Program-made: the position numbers and the translations under genes
Shown here: one piece after another, positions 16,460 through 26,100 of the stretch
How the letters are laid out: the number at the start of each line of letters is the position of its first letter
Position numbering within the stretch: position 1 is the first letter of the stretch
Assembly: GCA_017472635.1 (NCBI GenBank)
Contig: JAFUPU010000065.1
Span: 1-52,908, forward strand
Reading direction: 5' to 3'
From: Bacteroidaceae bacterium
Lineage (GTDB): Bacteria > Bacteroidota > Bacteroidia > Bacteroidales > Bacteroidaceae
DNA length: 52,908 nt
Notes under the pieces: generated by a model
Seen by the model: the letters and a program-made list of their open reading frames with translations, nothing else
What the model was told of the DNA's origin: nothing
The model's database searches: none

Positions 16460-17686
16460 ATGAAAAAGATTAATGTAATATTATTGTCATGTTTGTTTTT
16501 TGTTGGTTGTAATAGCAATAACGAGACAAAGTCATCCTATACAGAATCTGAAATAGCATCATTGCATTTGGATAAAACAAAAGCATTATCCATAGGAACT
16601 GAAGAAATAGAGATTGTAGATTTAAATTCTCATCTGCAGAATGAAGGTTTTGATTTTACACCTTTAGTTAAAAACATTCTTTTTGTACCTTTAGAATCTA
16701 ATGATAATAGTCTGATAGCTAATATATATAAAATTGTCTTTGAAAAAGAATACATATATATATATGATGATTATTTAGGCGGAGGAGTGGCTATTTTTAC
16801 CAATAGTGGAAAATTCATTAAAAGAATACCTAATGGTGCTGGACCGGGTGAATTATACAGAATTTCTGATATAACATTTAATCAAGACCAAGGGCAGTTA
16901 TTAGTTTATCAACATCCGTATATATTATATTATACAAAGACGGGAAATTATATCACTCAAAAGAAACTCCCATTTGGATTTTATAATTTTGAATCAATCG
17001 GTGAACATCTGCTATTTAAGACATTGGATAGTAAGGGGAATCAACATTTGGAGAAAATAAAGAATAACACATTGTTTGTAACTGATCAGGATTTTAAGAT
17101 TGAATTTTCTGGATTGAGTTCTCCTGAATATAAAGCTAACTATGGGGGATATCATTATTTAAAAAAGAATGGGAATGATATTCAAATTGTAGAAAATAAT
17201 AATGATACAATTTTTCACTACGATGATTCAACAAATGAAATTAAAGCTGTTTATCTATTAGATTACGACAAAAAGAAATTGCCTGAAGAGTATTGGGCAC
17301 TGTCTGGTCGGGAATTTACGAAGGCATTGTCGAATAATAATTATTTTTTCTTTATTGGTGAGTATTTTGAAACAAAAACACATCATGCTATTTTCTTGAG
17401 AAACAATTATCTTCGAAAAACATTTGTTTATTATCGCGACAAAATGACAGGAGAAATTGTTGGCGGTTGCAACGCAAATGTTGATATAGAACAAATACCT
17501 CCTATTGCTTTTCCTAAAAGTGTATACGGTAATTACTTTATATCAATATATCACCCTAATGGTGCTTGTCCATTCATTAATAGCCGTTTTCTATCAGCAA
17601 AAGACAAATCATTGTTGCAATCAATGACTGAAGATGATAATCCTGTATTGGTATTATATGAACTAAATCGTTTTACATCGAAGTGA
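16460..17686 (+). CDS. 6-bladed beta-propeller lipoprotein 4, within efflux operon
   Basis: A 408-residue lipoprotein (lipobox FVGC, Cys17) of the same family as those at 432, 1642 and 3461. Shared motifs are FVPLESNDNSLIANI, GAGPGELYRI and the C-terminal TEDDNPVLVLYEL. It is much more AT-rich than the adaptor before it and the pump two genes later, and it has no NVEALA gene directly upstream. Its position between adaptor and pump suggests insertion into a pre-existing operon or recruitment to it. Gaps are 51 bp before and 34 bp after, so it is probably co-transcribed. Confidence 0.85.
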   Translation: MKKINVILLSCLFFVGCNSNNETKSSYTESEIASLHLDKTKALSIGTEEIEIVDLNSHLQNEGFDFTPLVKNILFVPLESNDNSLIANIYKIVFEKEYIYIYDDYLGGGVAIFTNSGKFIKRIPNGAGPGELYRISDITFNQDQGQLLVYQHPYILYYTKTGNYITQKKLPFGFYNFESIGEHLLFKTLDSKGNQHLEKIKNNTLFVTDQDFKIEFSGLSSPEYKANYGGYHYLKKNGNDIQIVENNNDTIFHYDDSTNEIKAVYLLDYDKKKLPEEYWALSGREFTKALSNNNYFFFIGEYFETKTHHAIFLRNNYLRKTFVYYRDKMTGEIVGGCNANVDIEQIPPIAFPKSVYGNYFISIYHPNGACPFINSRFLSAKDKSLLQSMTEDDNPVLVLYELNRFTSK

Positions 17687-17720
17687 TAACATAATCATCA
17701 CTTAGCTATATTAAATAATT

Positions 17721-18332
17721 ATGAAAAGATTAATGTATTTCTTTTTTGTTTTATTGATGCTATCATTTAATATTGTTTTATATATTGATCATCTTCAATA
17801 TAAAGAACAAGTTTCATCGCGTTTACATGCTGCGCAAATAGAGTCCGAGGAATATTTAATAATGAAAGAAAATTTTGAAGCTTCAATATTATGTAATTCT
17901 ATAACATTCGATTCTTTAATATGTTGTGATGTTAATGATTCCGTTTATGATTTCAGTGACTTATTTAAGAGTCAAACAAACAAGATTCTTATATGTCGTT
18001 TTTCAGAACTTGATTGTGAAAATTGCATAAATCATGCAATTGAAACATTAAAAAGCAAGGCAGGTATTGAAACTAGTAGCATTGCTTTCCTTTGTTCATA
18101 CAGAAATAGTGCTATGTTATCAAAAATGATAGAGTATTATCAATTAGATTCTTACAAAGTATATAATACAAAATTAACTATTACTCCGATTGATGAGTGG
18201 GGAAAACCATATTATTTTATTATCGATAGTAATTTGACAATCTCTGATATTATAATTCCAGAAAAAATTAATAATGAAATCCAAGAGTTGTATTTTAATA
18301 ATCTGAAACAGAAACATTTTATAGCTTACTAA
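17721..18332 (+). CDS. Membrane-anchored thioredoxin-like protein 2
   Basis: A 203-residue protein with an N-terminal transmembrane segment (5-22) and the CxxC pair CENC at 99-102, followed by the thioredoxin-type cis-Pro context WGKPYYFII. Overall layout and length match the protein at 9809, although sequence identity by eye is low. It ends 1 bp before the RND pump starts. Together with the upstream propeller it forms an AT-rich pair embedded in the efflux operon. Likely periplasmic thiol-disulfide activity; the partner is unknown. Confidence 0.65.
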   Translation: MKRLMYFFFVLLMLSFNIVLYIDHLQYKEQVSSRLHAAQIESEEYLIMKENFEASILCNSITFDSLICCDVNDSVYDFSDLFKSQTNKILICRFSELDCENCINHAIETLKSKAGIETSSIAFLCSYRNSAMLSKMIEYYQLDSYKVYNTKLTITPIDEWGKPYYFIIDSNLTISDIIIPEKINNEIQELYFNNLKQKHFIAY

Positions 18333-18333
18333 A

Positions 18334-21300
18334 ATGATCCGTTATCTCCTCCGTCGTCCCATTGCCGTGTTTATGGCATTTACAGCCTGCTTTATTGTAG
18401 GTATTGTAACGTATAAAACGTTGCCCATATCGTTGTTGCCCGATATTGCCATTCCTGAAATAACTGTGCAGGTGACTGGGGAGAACAGTGCTGCACGGGA
18501 GTTGGAGAACACGGTGATGCGTACCTTACGCTCCCAACTGATGCAGGTGGGAAGGATAGAGGAATTGCAGAGTGAGACCCGCGATGGTTCGGGACTTATA
18601 CGTATGCGATTCGACTATGGTACAGATACCGATTTGGCATTCATTGAGGTGAATGAAAAGATAGATGTGGCAATGAGTTATTTGCCTAAAGAGACTGAGC
18701 GACCGAGAGTTATCAAAGCAAGTGCGGCAGATATCCCGGTGTTGTATCTGAATCTTACGGAGAAGAGCGGATCCTATCCCGACCTTCCCCAAGGGGAAGG
18801 GACTGCCACTAATTTCCTTGCCCTCTGCGATTTTGCAGAGAATGTGGTGCGTCGTCGCATCGAACAGTTGCAGGAGGTGGCTATGGTGGATATCTCTGGC
18901 ATGATTCGCAAACAGGTGCAGCTTGTGCCCAATCGTGCCAAGATGGATGCGTTGGGACTGACTGTCGGTGACATTGAAAGTGCGTTGGCTAACAGTAATG
19001 TGGAACCGGGTGGCATGACTGTACGGGAAGGGTATTATGAGTATAATATCCGGTTTTCTACAGTGGTGCGTACCATAGAAGATATTGAGCATATTCCGCT
19101 CAGACATGACGGACGCATCATCAGACTGAAAGAGCTGGCAGAGATACGCATGGTGCCTGTTGAAGAATCGGGTCTGACTACCTATAACGGGAAACGGAGT
19201 GTGAGTCTTGCCATTATCAAGCAGGCGGAAGAGAATATGGAACAGATGAAGGCGGCTCTGAACAAGACGATACGTTCGTTGGAGCGGAGCAATCCGGCTG
19301 TTGAATTTAACATCAGCCGTAATCAGACGGAACTGTTGGACTATACACTCACCAACCTGCAACAGAACCTGACACTGGGATTTTTGTTTATCCTCATTGT
19401 GACGGTACTCTTTATGAAAGGGGTACGTTCGCCTATTGTGATAGGGGTGTGTATGGTGGTGGCTGTAGTTATCAGCTTTATCTTCTTCTATCTGTTTGAC
19501 ATGTCGCTCAACATCATTTCGCTGTCGGGACTGATATTGGCGGAAGGTATGATGATAGACAATGCCATCATCGTGACGGAAAATATTACCCAATACCGTG
19601 ACCGGGGTCATAGTTTGGACGACGCTTGTGTGAAGGGGACAAACGAGGTGATTACTCCCATGCTTTCGTCTTCGCTGACCACTATAGCCGTATTCTTTCC
19701 GTTGGTGTTCATCAGTGGTATTGCCGGAGCCATCTTTTACGATGAGGCATTTGCCGTGACGGTGGGATTGGTTGCTTCTTATGTTACCGGCATCATCCTG
19801 CTTCCGGTGTTGTATAAGATTGTGTTTGGACTCTCCCTCCTGCCCCTCCCTGTAAGGGAAGGGAGTAAAAAGTCAAACAAGGCTTTGGCAAAGCTATGTA
19901 AAAGTCTCAATCCAAAAGGCGAGAAGGGGAACATTTCACTCTCCTCCCTTGCAGGGAGGGGTAAGGGGGTGAGTCTCTTCTACGACCGGGGAATAGATTG
20001 GGTCTTTTCTCATAAAAGGCTGACAATGGGGTTGACGCTGCTGTCGATACCCTTGTGTGTGCTGATGTTTTATCTTATGCCCAAAGAACGGATGCCAGAG
20101 ACCAGCCAGACAGAACTGGCGGTGTATATCGACTGGAATGAAAATATCCACTTGGATGATAACAACATGCGGGTGGAGGAGGTGGAACGGTTCTTACGGG
20201 CTACGACGAGTGATGAGGGCAAAGTCCAAGGCTCAGAAGTTGTCTTAGAATCCCAAGCCCATATCGGTATCCAGCAATACCTGTTGGAGAAGAGCCTTGT
20301 CTCTACCACCGAAGCGGAACTTTATCTGCGTACAGCAACTACTGGACAACTGGAACGGGTGAAATACGCTTTGCAAAAGATGTTGTCGGAGAGGTATCCG
20401 CTTGCAACAGTGAAGTTCCACGAACCGGAAAACATCTTTGAACGCATTTTCGACACCAATGAACCGGAGCTGGTGGTGGAACTGTATAACAAGGATAAGG
20501 AGAAACAAAGCAACATGCAACTGCTGGAGGAGATGGAAGCGCGTATTGACGGGATGGCGGGAGAAAAGAGTGCAACCGCTGCTGTCGGGAAACAGGTAAA
20601 CCTGACTATCAACCGCGAACGTCTGCTGATGTATGGGGTTACATACAACGAGATTGTACAACAGCTGAAGACAGCATTGCGCGAAAACAAGATTGCCACC
20701 TTGCGCTCGTACCAAGATTATCTGCCCATAACGGTGGCAGCAGGAGAGCAGACGTTGGAGGGAATACTCGACCGTACATTTGTAGTCATACCGGCAAGCA
20801 GTCAGGATAGGGGGCAACACCGGATTCCGCTAAGGGCTTTTGTCACTCCGTCATGGGGAGAGGGGCATAAGACCATCACTGCCGGTATTGCCGGTGAATA
20901 TGTCCCCTATACGTTTGCTGAAACAGAGCGTGCCGGAGAGATTGCAGAAGAGGTTGAAGAGGGTTTCAAAGGAAATCGTGACGGATGGGAGGTGAACTTC
21001 TCGGGAGCATTCTTTGCCAACAACCGGATGATAGAAGAACTGGTGGTGGTATTGTTCATCTCATTACTGCTGATGTATTTTATCCTGACGTCTCAGTTCG
21101 GCAGTTTTGTGCAGCCTCTGATTGTGTTGATGGAGATACCCATAGATGTAGGGGTGGCATTGGTAATTATGCAACTGTGTGGAGTGAGTCTGAACCTGAT
21201 GAGTGCCATCGGTATTGTGGTGAGTTGCGGTATCATTGTGAATGACTCTATCTTGAAATTAGACATGATAAATGTATTGAGGGGAGAAGGGGTACCTTTG

Positions 21301-21552
21301 ATGGAAGCGATACATACGGCAGGAAGTCGTAGGTTGCGTTCCATCCTTATGACCTCTCTTACGACCATCCTTGCCATGGTGCCATTGCTCTTTACCCACG
21401 ATTTCGGTTCGGAGTTGCAGAAGCCGCTCTCCATTGCTATGATAGCTACCATGACAGTGGGTACACTGGTCAGCTTGTTTGTGATACCACTGATATATTG
21501 GGGTATATATAAGAGAAGAGAGACTCTTGCCTCTTCAAAGGCAGGATGTTGA
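18334..21552 (+). CDS. RND efflux pump permease (AcrB/MexB type)
   Basis: A 1072-residue inner-membrane transporter of the HAE1/CusA-like RND superfamily, driven by the proton gradient. It starts with RRPIAVFMAF and has two porter/transmembrane halves; the fourth transmembrane region has MMIDNAIIV and the tenth region GIIVNDSI. Two palindrome-bearing in-frame stretches break the usual family sequence: a short one at about residues 150-156 and a longer one at about 499-548, where the hydrophobic region gives way to low-complexity charged sequence. The frame stays open, so the protein is probably functional with surplus loops. Confidence 0.92.
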   Translation: MIRYLLRRPIAVFMAFTACFIVGIVTYKTLPISLLPDIAIPEITVQVTGENSAARELENTVMRTLRSQLMQVGRIEELQSETRDGSGLIRMRFDYGTDTDLAFIEVNEKIDVAMSYLPKETERPRVIKASAADIPVLYLNLTEKSGSYPDLPQGEGTATNFLALCDFAENVVRRRIEQLQEVAMVDISGMIRKQVQLVPNRAKMDALGLTVGDIESALANSNVEPGGMTVREGYYEYNIRFSTVVRTIEDIEHIPLRHDGRIIRLKELAEIRMVPVEESGLTTYNGKRSVSLAIIKQAEENMEQMKAALNKTIRSLERSNPAVEFNISRNQTELLDYTLTNLQQNLTLGFLFILIVTVLFMKGVRSPIVIGVCMVVAVVISFIFFYLFDMSLNIISLSGLILAEGMMIDNAIIVTENITQYRDRGHSLDDACVKGTNEVITPMLSSSLTTIAVFFPLVFISGIAGAIFYDEAFAVTVGLVASYVTGIILLPVLYKIVFGLSLLPLPVREGSKKSNKALAKLCKSLNPKGEKGNISLSSLAGRGKGVSLFYDRGIDWVFSHKRLTMGLTLLSIPLCVLMFYLMPKERMPETSQTELAVYIDWNENIHLDDNNMRVEEVERFLRATTSDEGKVQGSEVVLESQAHIGIQQYLLEKSLVSTTEAELYLRTATTGQLERVKYALQKMLSERYPLATVKFHEPENIFERIFDTNEPELVVELYNKDKEKQSNMQLLEEMEARIDGMAGEKSATAAVGKQVNLTINRERLLMYGVTYNEIVQQLKTALRENKIATLRSYQDYLPITVAAGEQTLEGILDRTFVVIPASSQDRGQHRIPLRAFVTPSWGEGHKTITAGIAGEYVPYTFAETERAGEIAEEVEEGFKGNRDGWEVNFSGAFFANNRMIEELVVVLFISLLLMYFILTSQFGSFVQPLIVLMEIPIDVGVALVIMQLCGVSLNLMSAIGIVVSCGIIVNDSILKLDMINVLRGEGVPLMEAIHTAGSRRLRSILMTSLTTILAMVPLLFTHDFGSELQKPLSIAMIATMTVGTLVSLFVIPLIYWGIYKRRETLASSKAGC
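18783..18800. repeat. In-frame perfect palindrome in RND pump gene
   Basis: CCTTCCCC and GGGGAAGG flank a 2-base centre, giving a perfect 18-bp palindrome that encodes part of PDLPQGEG. The G/C-run content is unlike the surrounding gene and resembles the palindromic ends of the larger element at 19829-19977. Confidence 0.75.
19829..19977. repeat. REPIN-like inverted doublet inserted in RND pump gene
   Basis: Two palindromic units lie in opposite orientation: 19829-19865 (core CCCTCCCTGTAAGGGAAGGG) and 19939-19977 (core CCTCCCTTGCAGGGAGG). The reverse complement of the second matches the first over about 37 bp with roughly 80 percent identity by eye, including the outer GACTC. About 75 bp of AT-richer sequence lies between. 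This is the layout of a REP doublet. It is translated through in frame. Confidence 0.75.
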
Positions 21553-21605
21553 GGAGTTGTCTTGCAAGATGGCGGAGAATAGATGGCGAGCATAGGCTTT
21601 GAGTG

Positions 21606-21639
21606 TAATATATAATAAGGTATAATATATAATAAGGTA
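21606..21639 (+). repeat. Tandem 17-bp direct repeat before tolC-like gene
   Basis: The unit TAATATATAATAAGGTA occurs twice in immediate succession (21606-21622 and 21623-21639), except that the copies share a TA junction. The embedded 16-mer TATATAATAAGGTATA also occurs before the gene at 41010 and after ackA. It lies within the leader of the TolC-like gene. Confidence 0.8.
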
Positions 21640-21646
21640 TATAGGA

Positions 21647-23122
21647 ATGAGATATACAACTATTGCCGGGTGGTGTCTGGTATTGCTTTCGACCCTCTCG
21701 GTACAGGCACAAGAGTTGCGGTTGACATTGGATGAAACAATCAGTATGGCAGCAGACAGTTCGCTTTCGGCTGTAAAAGCGCGTCGGTCTTATCTGTCGG
21801 GCTATTGGGAATATAGGGCATACAAGGCTGCCCGGTTGCCGAGTCTGACGTTGAACCTGACTCCTGCACAGTATAACCGGAATATTGTGCAACGGTATGA
21901 TTCAGAGAATGACCGTGATGTATTCCGTACGCAACAGTCTTATTTTGCATCGGGAGGACTGTCGGTAAAACAAAACATTGACTGGACCGGAGGAACCTTG
22001 TATCTGAACACAAGTTTGGACTATTTGCGGAGCTTCGGGGATAATACTTATACCCAGTTCAGTTCGGTACCTTTCCGCATCGGCTATTCGCAAAGTCTGG
22101 TGGGATATAACCCCTTTAAGTGGGACAAACTGATAGAACCCCTGAAATATGAACGGAAGAAAAAGGAGCTGACCTATAATATGGAACAGATTTCGGAAGA
22201 GGCTATCACCTATTTCTTTGCATTGGCACAAGCGCAGGCAGAATATGATTTGGCAGTGAAGAACCTGTCGTCATGTGACACCCTATATAAGATAGGATGT
22301 GACCGGCACAAGATTGCCGCCATATCGAAGGCTGACCTGCAGACGCTGAAGTTGGATGTCATTAATGCAAACAATACCCTCAAGAATAGTGAAATAGGTT
22401 TGCGACGTGCCATGTTTCAGTTGGCATCTTTCTTGAATCTGGACAAGCAACGGGATTTGAGAATAGAGTTGCCCAAACGACCGGAATCGTTCACCATATC
22501 GGCTGATGAAGCTTTGACGTATGCCCGTGAGAATAATCCTGAGTTTATGACTTTGAAGCAGAATCTGCTTGAAAGCAGGCAGACGGTAGACCGTACCAAG
22601 AAAGAGAGCGGCATCAATGCAAGCCTGAATGCCAGCATCGGTTTCAACCAAGTGGGGAGTGAGTTTAAGGATGTTTGGCACGACCTGTTGCAGCAGGATA
22701 TGGTTTCAGTCAGTCTCTCCATTCCGATACTTGATTGGGGGGTGCGTAAAGGTAAATACAATATGGCACGGAATAACTTGAATGTAGTAGAAATATCGGC
22801 ACGGCAGACTGAACAGAGATTGGAGGAAGAGGTTATCATGACAGTGAATGACTTTAATGTGCAAGGCGGAATGATAGAGAGTGCAGAGGAAGCGCGAATG
22901 TTAGCAGCCTCGGCATACGAAGATACCCGTATGCGTTTCATCATCGGCAAGTCAGACATCAACAGCCTGTCCATGGCACTGACCCGTAAAGATACAGCCG
23001 AGAAGAACTACATCTCTGCTCTGCGCAACTATTGGTTGAGCTATTACAAGATACGCAGGTTGACCATGTATGACTTTACGAAGAACTGTCAGATAAGGAC
23101 TGGAGAAGAGGCGGTGAGATGA
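21647..23122 (+). CDS. TolC-family outer membrane efflux protein
   Basis: A 491-residue outer-membrane factor with signal peptide ending SVQA and Q following. The two OEP half-repeats begin near LRLTLDETISMAADSS (residue 26) and ESFTISADEALTYARENN, with long coiled-coil-forming helices between. It would form the trimeric exit duct for the RND pumps encoded on either side. Its stop overlaps the next start by 4 bp (ATGA), indicating coupling to the second pump. Confidence 0.9.
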   Translation: MRYTTIAGWCLVLLSTLSVQAQELRLTLDETISMAADSSLSAVKARRSYLSGYWEYRAYKAARLPSLTLNLTPAQYNRNIVQRYDSENDRDVFRTQQSYFASGGLSVKQNIDWTGGTLYLNTSLDYLRSFGDNTYTQFSSVPFRIGYSQSLVGYNPFKWDKLIEPLKYERKKKELTYNMEQISEEAITYFFALAQAQAEYDLAVKNLSSCDTLYKIGCDRHKIAAISKADLQTLKLDVINANNTLKNSEIGLRRAMFQLASFLNLDKQRDLRIELPKRPESFTISADEALTYARENNPEFMTLKQNLLESRQTVDRTKKESGINASLNASIGFNQVGSEFKDVWHDLLQQDMVSVSLSIPILDWGVRKGKYNMARNNLNVVEISARQTEQRLEEEVIMTVNDFNVQGGMIESAEEARMLAASAYEDTRMRFIIGKSDINSLSMALTRKDTAEKNYISALRNYWLSYYKIRRLTMYDFTKNCQIRTGEEAVR

Positions 23123-26100
23123 ATGTAAATAAGACGAGTTTTAGTATAATTGTATCCTTCCTCTGTTTGGCTTTGGTTGGTGCAATAGTGTTGCCGATGT
23201 TAACAGTGCGTCTGCAACCGATACAATACAATCCGTCTCTTACGGTAAGCTTCAGTCTGCCCAACAGCTCTGCACGGGTGGTGGAGATGGAGGTGACATC
23301 CAAGTTGGAAGGACTGTTGGCACGAATGAAAGGAGTGAGAGGAGTCAGTTCTACTTCACAAAATGGAAGAGGAAACATTCGGGTGACCCTTGACAAACAT
23401 GCAAATATAGAGAACCTGCGATTAGAGGCTTCTTCCATCGTCAGACAGACTTGGAAAGATTTGCCTGATGGGACCAGCTATCCGAGGGTGACAGTGAATA
23501 CACCGAAAGACCAAAACCAACGTCCGTTTCTGACTTATACCATCCATGCTGCAGAATCGCCTGCCCGTATCCAACGTTATGTAGAGGAATATATCCAACC
23601 GACTCTTTCACGTATGGAGGGGGTATATCAGGTGAAAGTGAGCGGTGCTACCCCGATGGAGTGGCGATTGACATACAATCCTCACCAGCTGGAGGCATTG
23701 GGTATCAGTTGGCGAGATATACAGGAAGCAGTCAGTGCCTATTATGGTACAGCGTTTATAGGAAAGGTGGAAACCCATGAGGAGGGGTGGTGTCAACTCG
23801 CCATCATGCCTGAAACCTATATCGGTGAACAACTACCCTTAGACCGAATGTTTGTGAAAAAACGGGACGGGAAGCTGCTGGCAGTATCTGAATTGGTAGA
23901 TGCATTGCATGTGGAAGCAGCTCCACAGAGCTATTTCCGCATCAATGGGTTGAACTCCATTTACCTCTCTATAACAGCCGAGGAGGATGCAAACCAGCTT
24001 ACGCTTGGGGAAGAGATAAAACGGGTGATGGCATCTTTAGAGGAGAACATGCCCGAGGAGTATGAGGTGCACATCGGGTATGACGCTACGGAGTATATCG
24101 GACAAGAGTTGGAGAAAATCTATTTCCGCTCGGGGGTGACCGTACTTATCCTGTTGGTGTTTGTATTGCTTATGACCCGTAGATGGAAATACACCTTGTT
24201 GGTGGTGACGAGTCTGGTTGTCAATCTGCTTATTGCTGTGGTCATCTATTATTTTGCAGGGATAGATATCCAACTCTATACTTTAGCAGGCATCACAATC
24301 TCGCTTAACCTTATCATCGACAACACAATTGTGATGACCGACCACATCCTGCACCGGCGTAACTTGAAGGTTTACCTCTCTATATTGGCGGCTACACTCA
24401 CTACGATATGTGCATTGGGTGTCGTGTTGTTTATGGACGAAGGGTTGAGAGCCAAATTGATGGACTTCTCAATTGTGCTCATCATCAACCTGGCTGTATC
24501 GTTAGTGACAGCCCTCTTCTTTGTTCCCGCCATGATGCAGAAATTGAGGATGACACGGGAATCTAAAGATGCAAGATTGGAAATGAAAAAAAGGAGCAGG
24601 TACGCTGTCTGTTTTACCCATGGTTATGAAAAGATGATAGGTTTTGTTTGCCGTCATAAGGTATGGGCTTGTGTGATACTTGTCCTTTCTTTCGGTCTGC
24701 CGGTCTTTCTGCTTCCTGAAAAGATGGAGGATGATGAAGGGTGGCACAAATGGTATAATGCCACATTGGGCAGTGAATATTACCGAGAAGAGATTAGACC
24801 GATAGTCAACGTAGCATTAGGAGGAACTTGGAGGCTGTTTGTAGAGAAAGTCTATGAAGGCAGCTATTTTGACGAAAAGCATGAAACGGTGTTGCATGTG
24901 AGTGCCACACTGCCTAATGGAAGTACGTTAGAACAGATGAATACCTTGGTAGGACGCATGGAAGCCTATTTAAAAAGGTATGACGATATCAAGCAGTTTC
25001 ATGCTCAGGTACACAGTGCCTATCAGGCATCTATTGACATCTATTTCCCCGAAGAACATCAATACAGCAGTTTTCCTTATCAATTGAAGGCGGAACTTAC
25101 ATCGCGGGCGTTGGAACTGGGAGGAGGAAGCTGGAGTATCTATGGATTGGAAGACCAAGGATTCAACAACGATGTGCGTGAAACGGCTGGTTCGTATCGG
25201 GTGAAGTTGAAAGGATACAATTACGACCAACTGAACGAATATGCTGAAGCACTTAAAGATACACTGCTTGCCCATAGGCGGGTGCGGGATGTGCAGATAG
25301 GGGCGCAGTTCAAATGGTATAAAGATGACTATCGGGAGTTCTTGTTTGATGTTTCTACCGAACGGTTGGCAGAAGTTGATATCACACCTATGAAACTGTA
25401 TAACTCTATGCGGGGGATATTTGCCCGCGACATATTGCTTGCTACCCATCGTTCGGCTGAGGGAGTGAATGAGCATATACGGTTATCGTCAGCGCAGGCA
25501 AGCAGGTATGATACCTGGCAACTGTCTTATCGTCCGTTGCAAAATGGAGATAAAGAGTTCAAGCTTTATTCGCTTGCCGATATAGGTATTACCCCTCAGG
25601 CAGCGGAGGTGAGAAAAAACAACCAACAGTATGAGTTGTGCTTGCAATATGAGTATGTTGGGGCGTACATGATGGGGACGAAGATGTTGAAACGTACTTT
25701 AGAGGAGTTTAATGAACAATTGCCGGCAGGGTATGAGGCATACGCTGAGACGGGAGGACGCCGATGGTCGGAAAAAGACAACGGACAATATCTGTTGCTC
25801 TTGCTGATAGCGGTTGTCATATTCTTTGTTACGAGCATCCTGTTTAATTCCCTTCGTAAACCGTTTGCCATACTCTTTGTGATACCGGTGTCGTTTGTCG
25901 GGGTATTCCTGACCTTTTGGCTATTTGAACTGAATTTCGACCAAGGAGGCTTTGCTGCCATGATTCTTTTGTGTGGTATTACCGTGAATGCTGCCATCTA
26001 TTTGTTGGATGAATACGGAAATATTCGAAAGAGCAAACCTTGTATGCCTCCGGTAAGAGCATACTTGAAGGCATGGAATGTGAAAATCGTACCGATATTG

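Noticed and set aside
18526-19611. Long open frame on the - strand inside the RND pump
   Set aside because: It lies wholly antisense to a well-supported pump gene, encodes a low-complexity His/Gln/Arg-rich sequence and has no promoter; it is an open antisense frame produced by codon bias.
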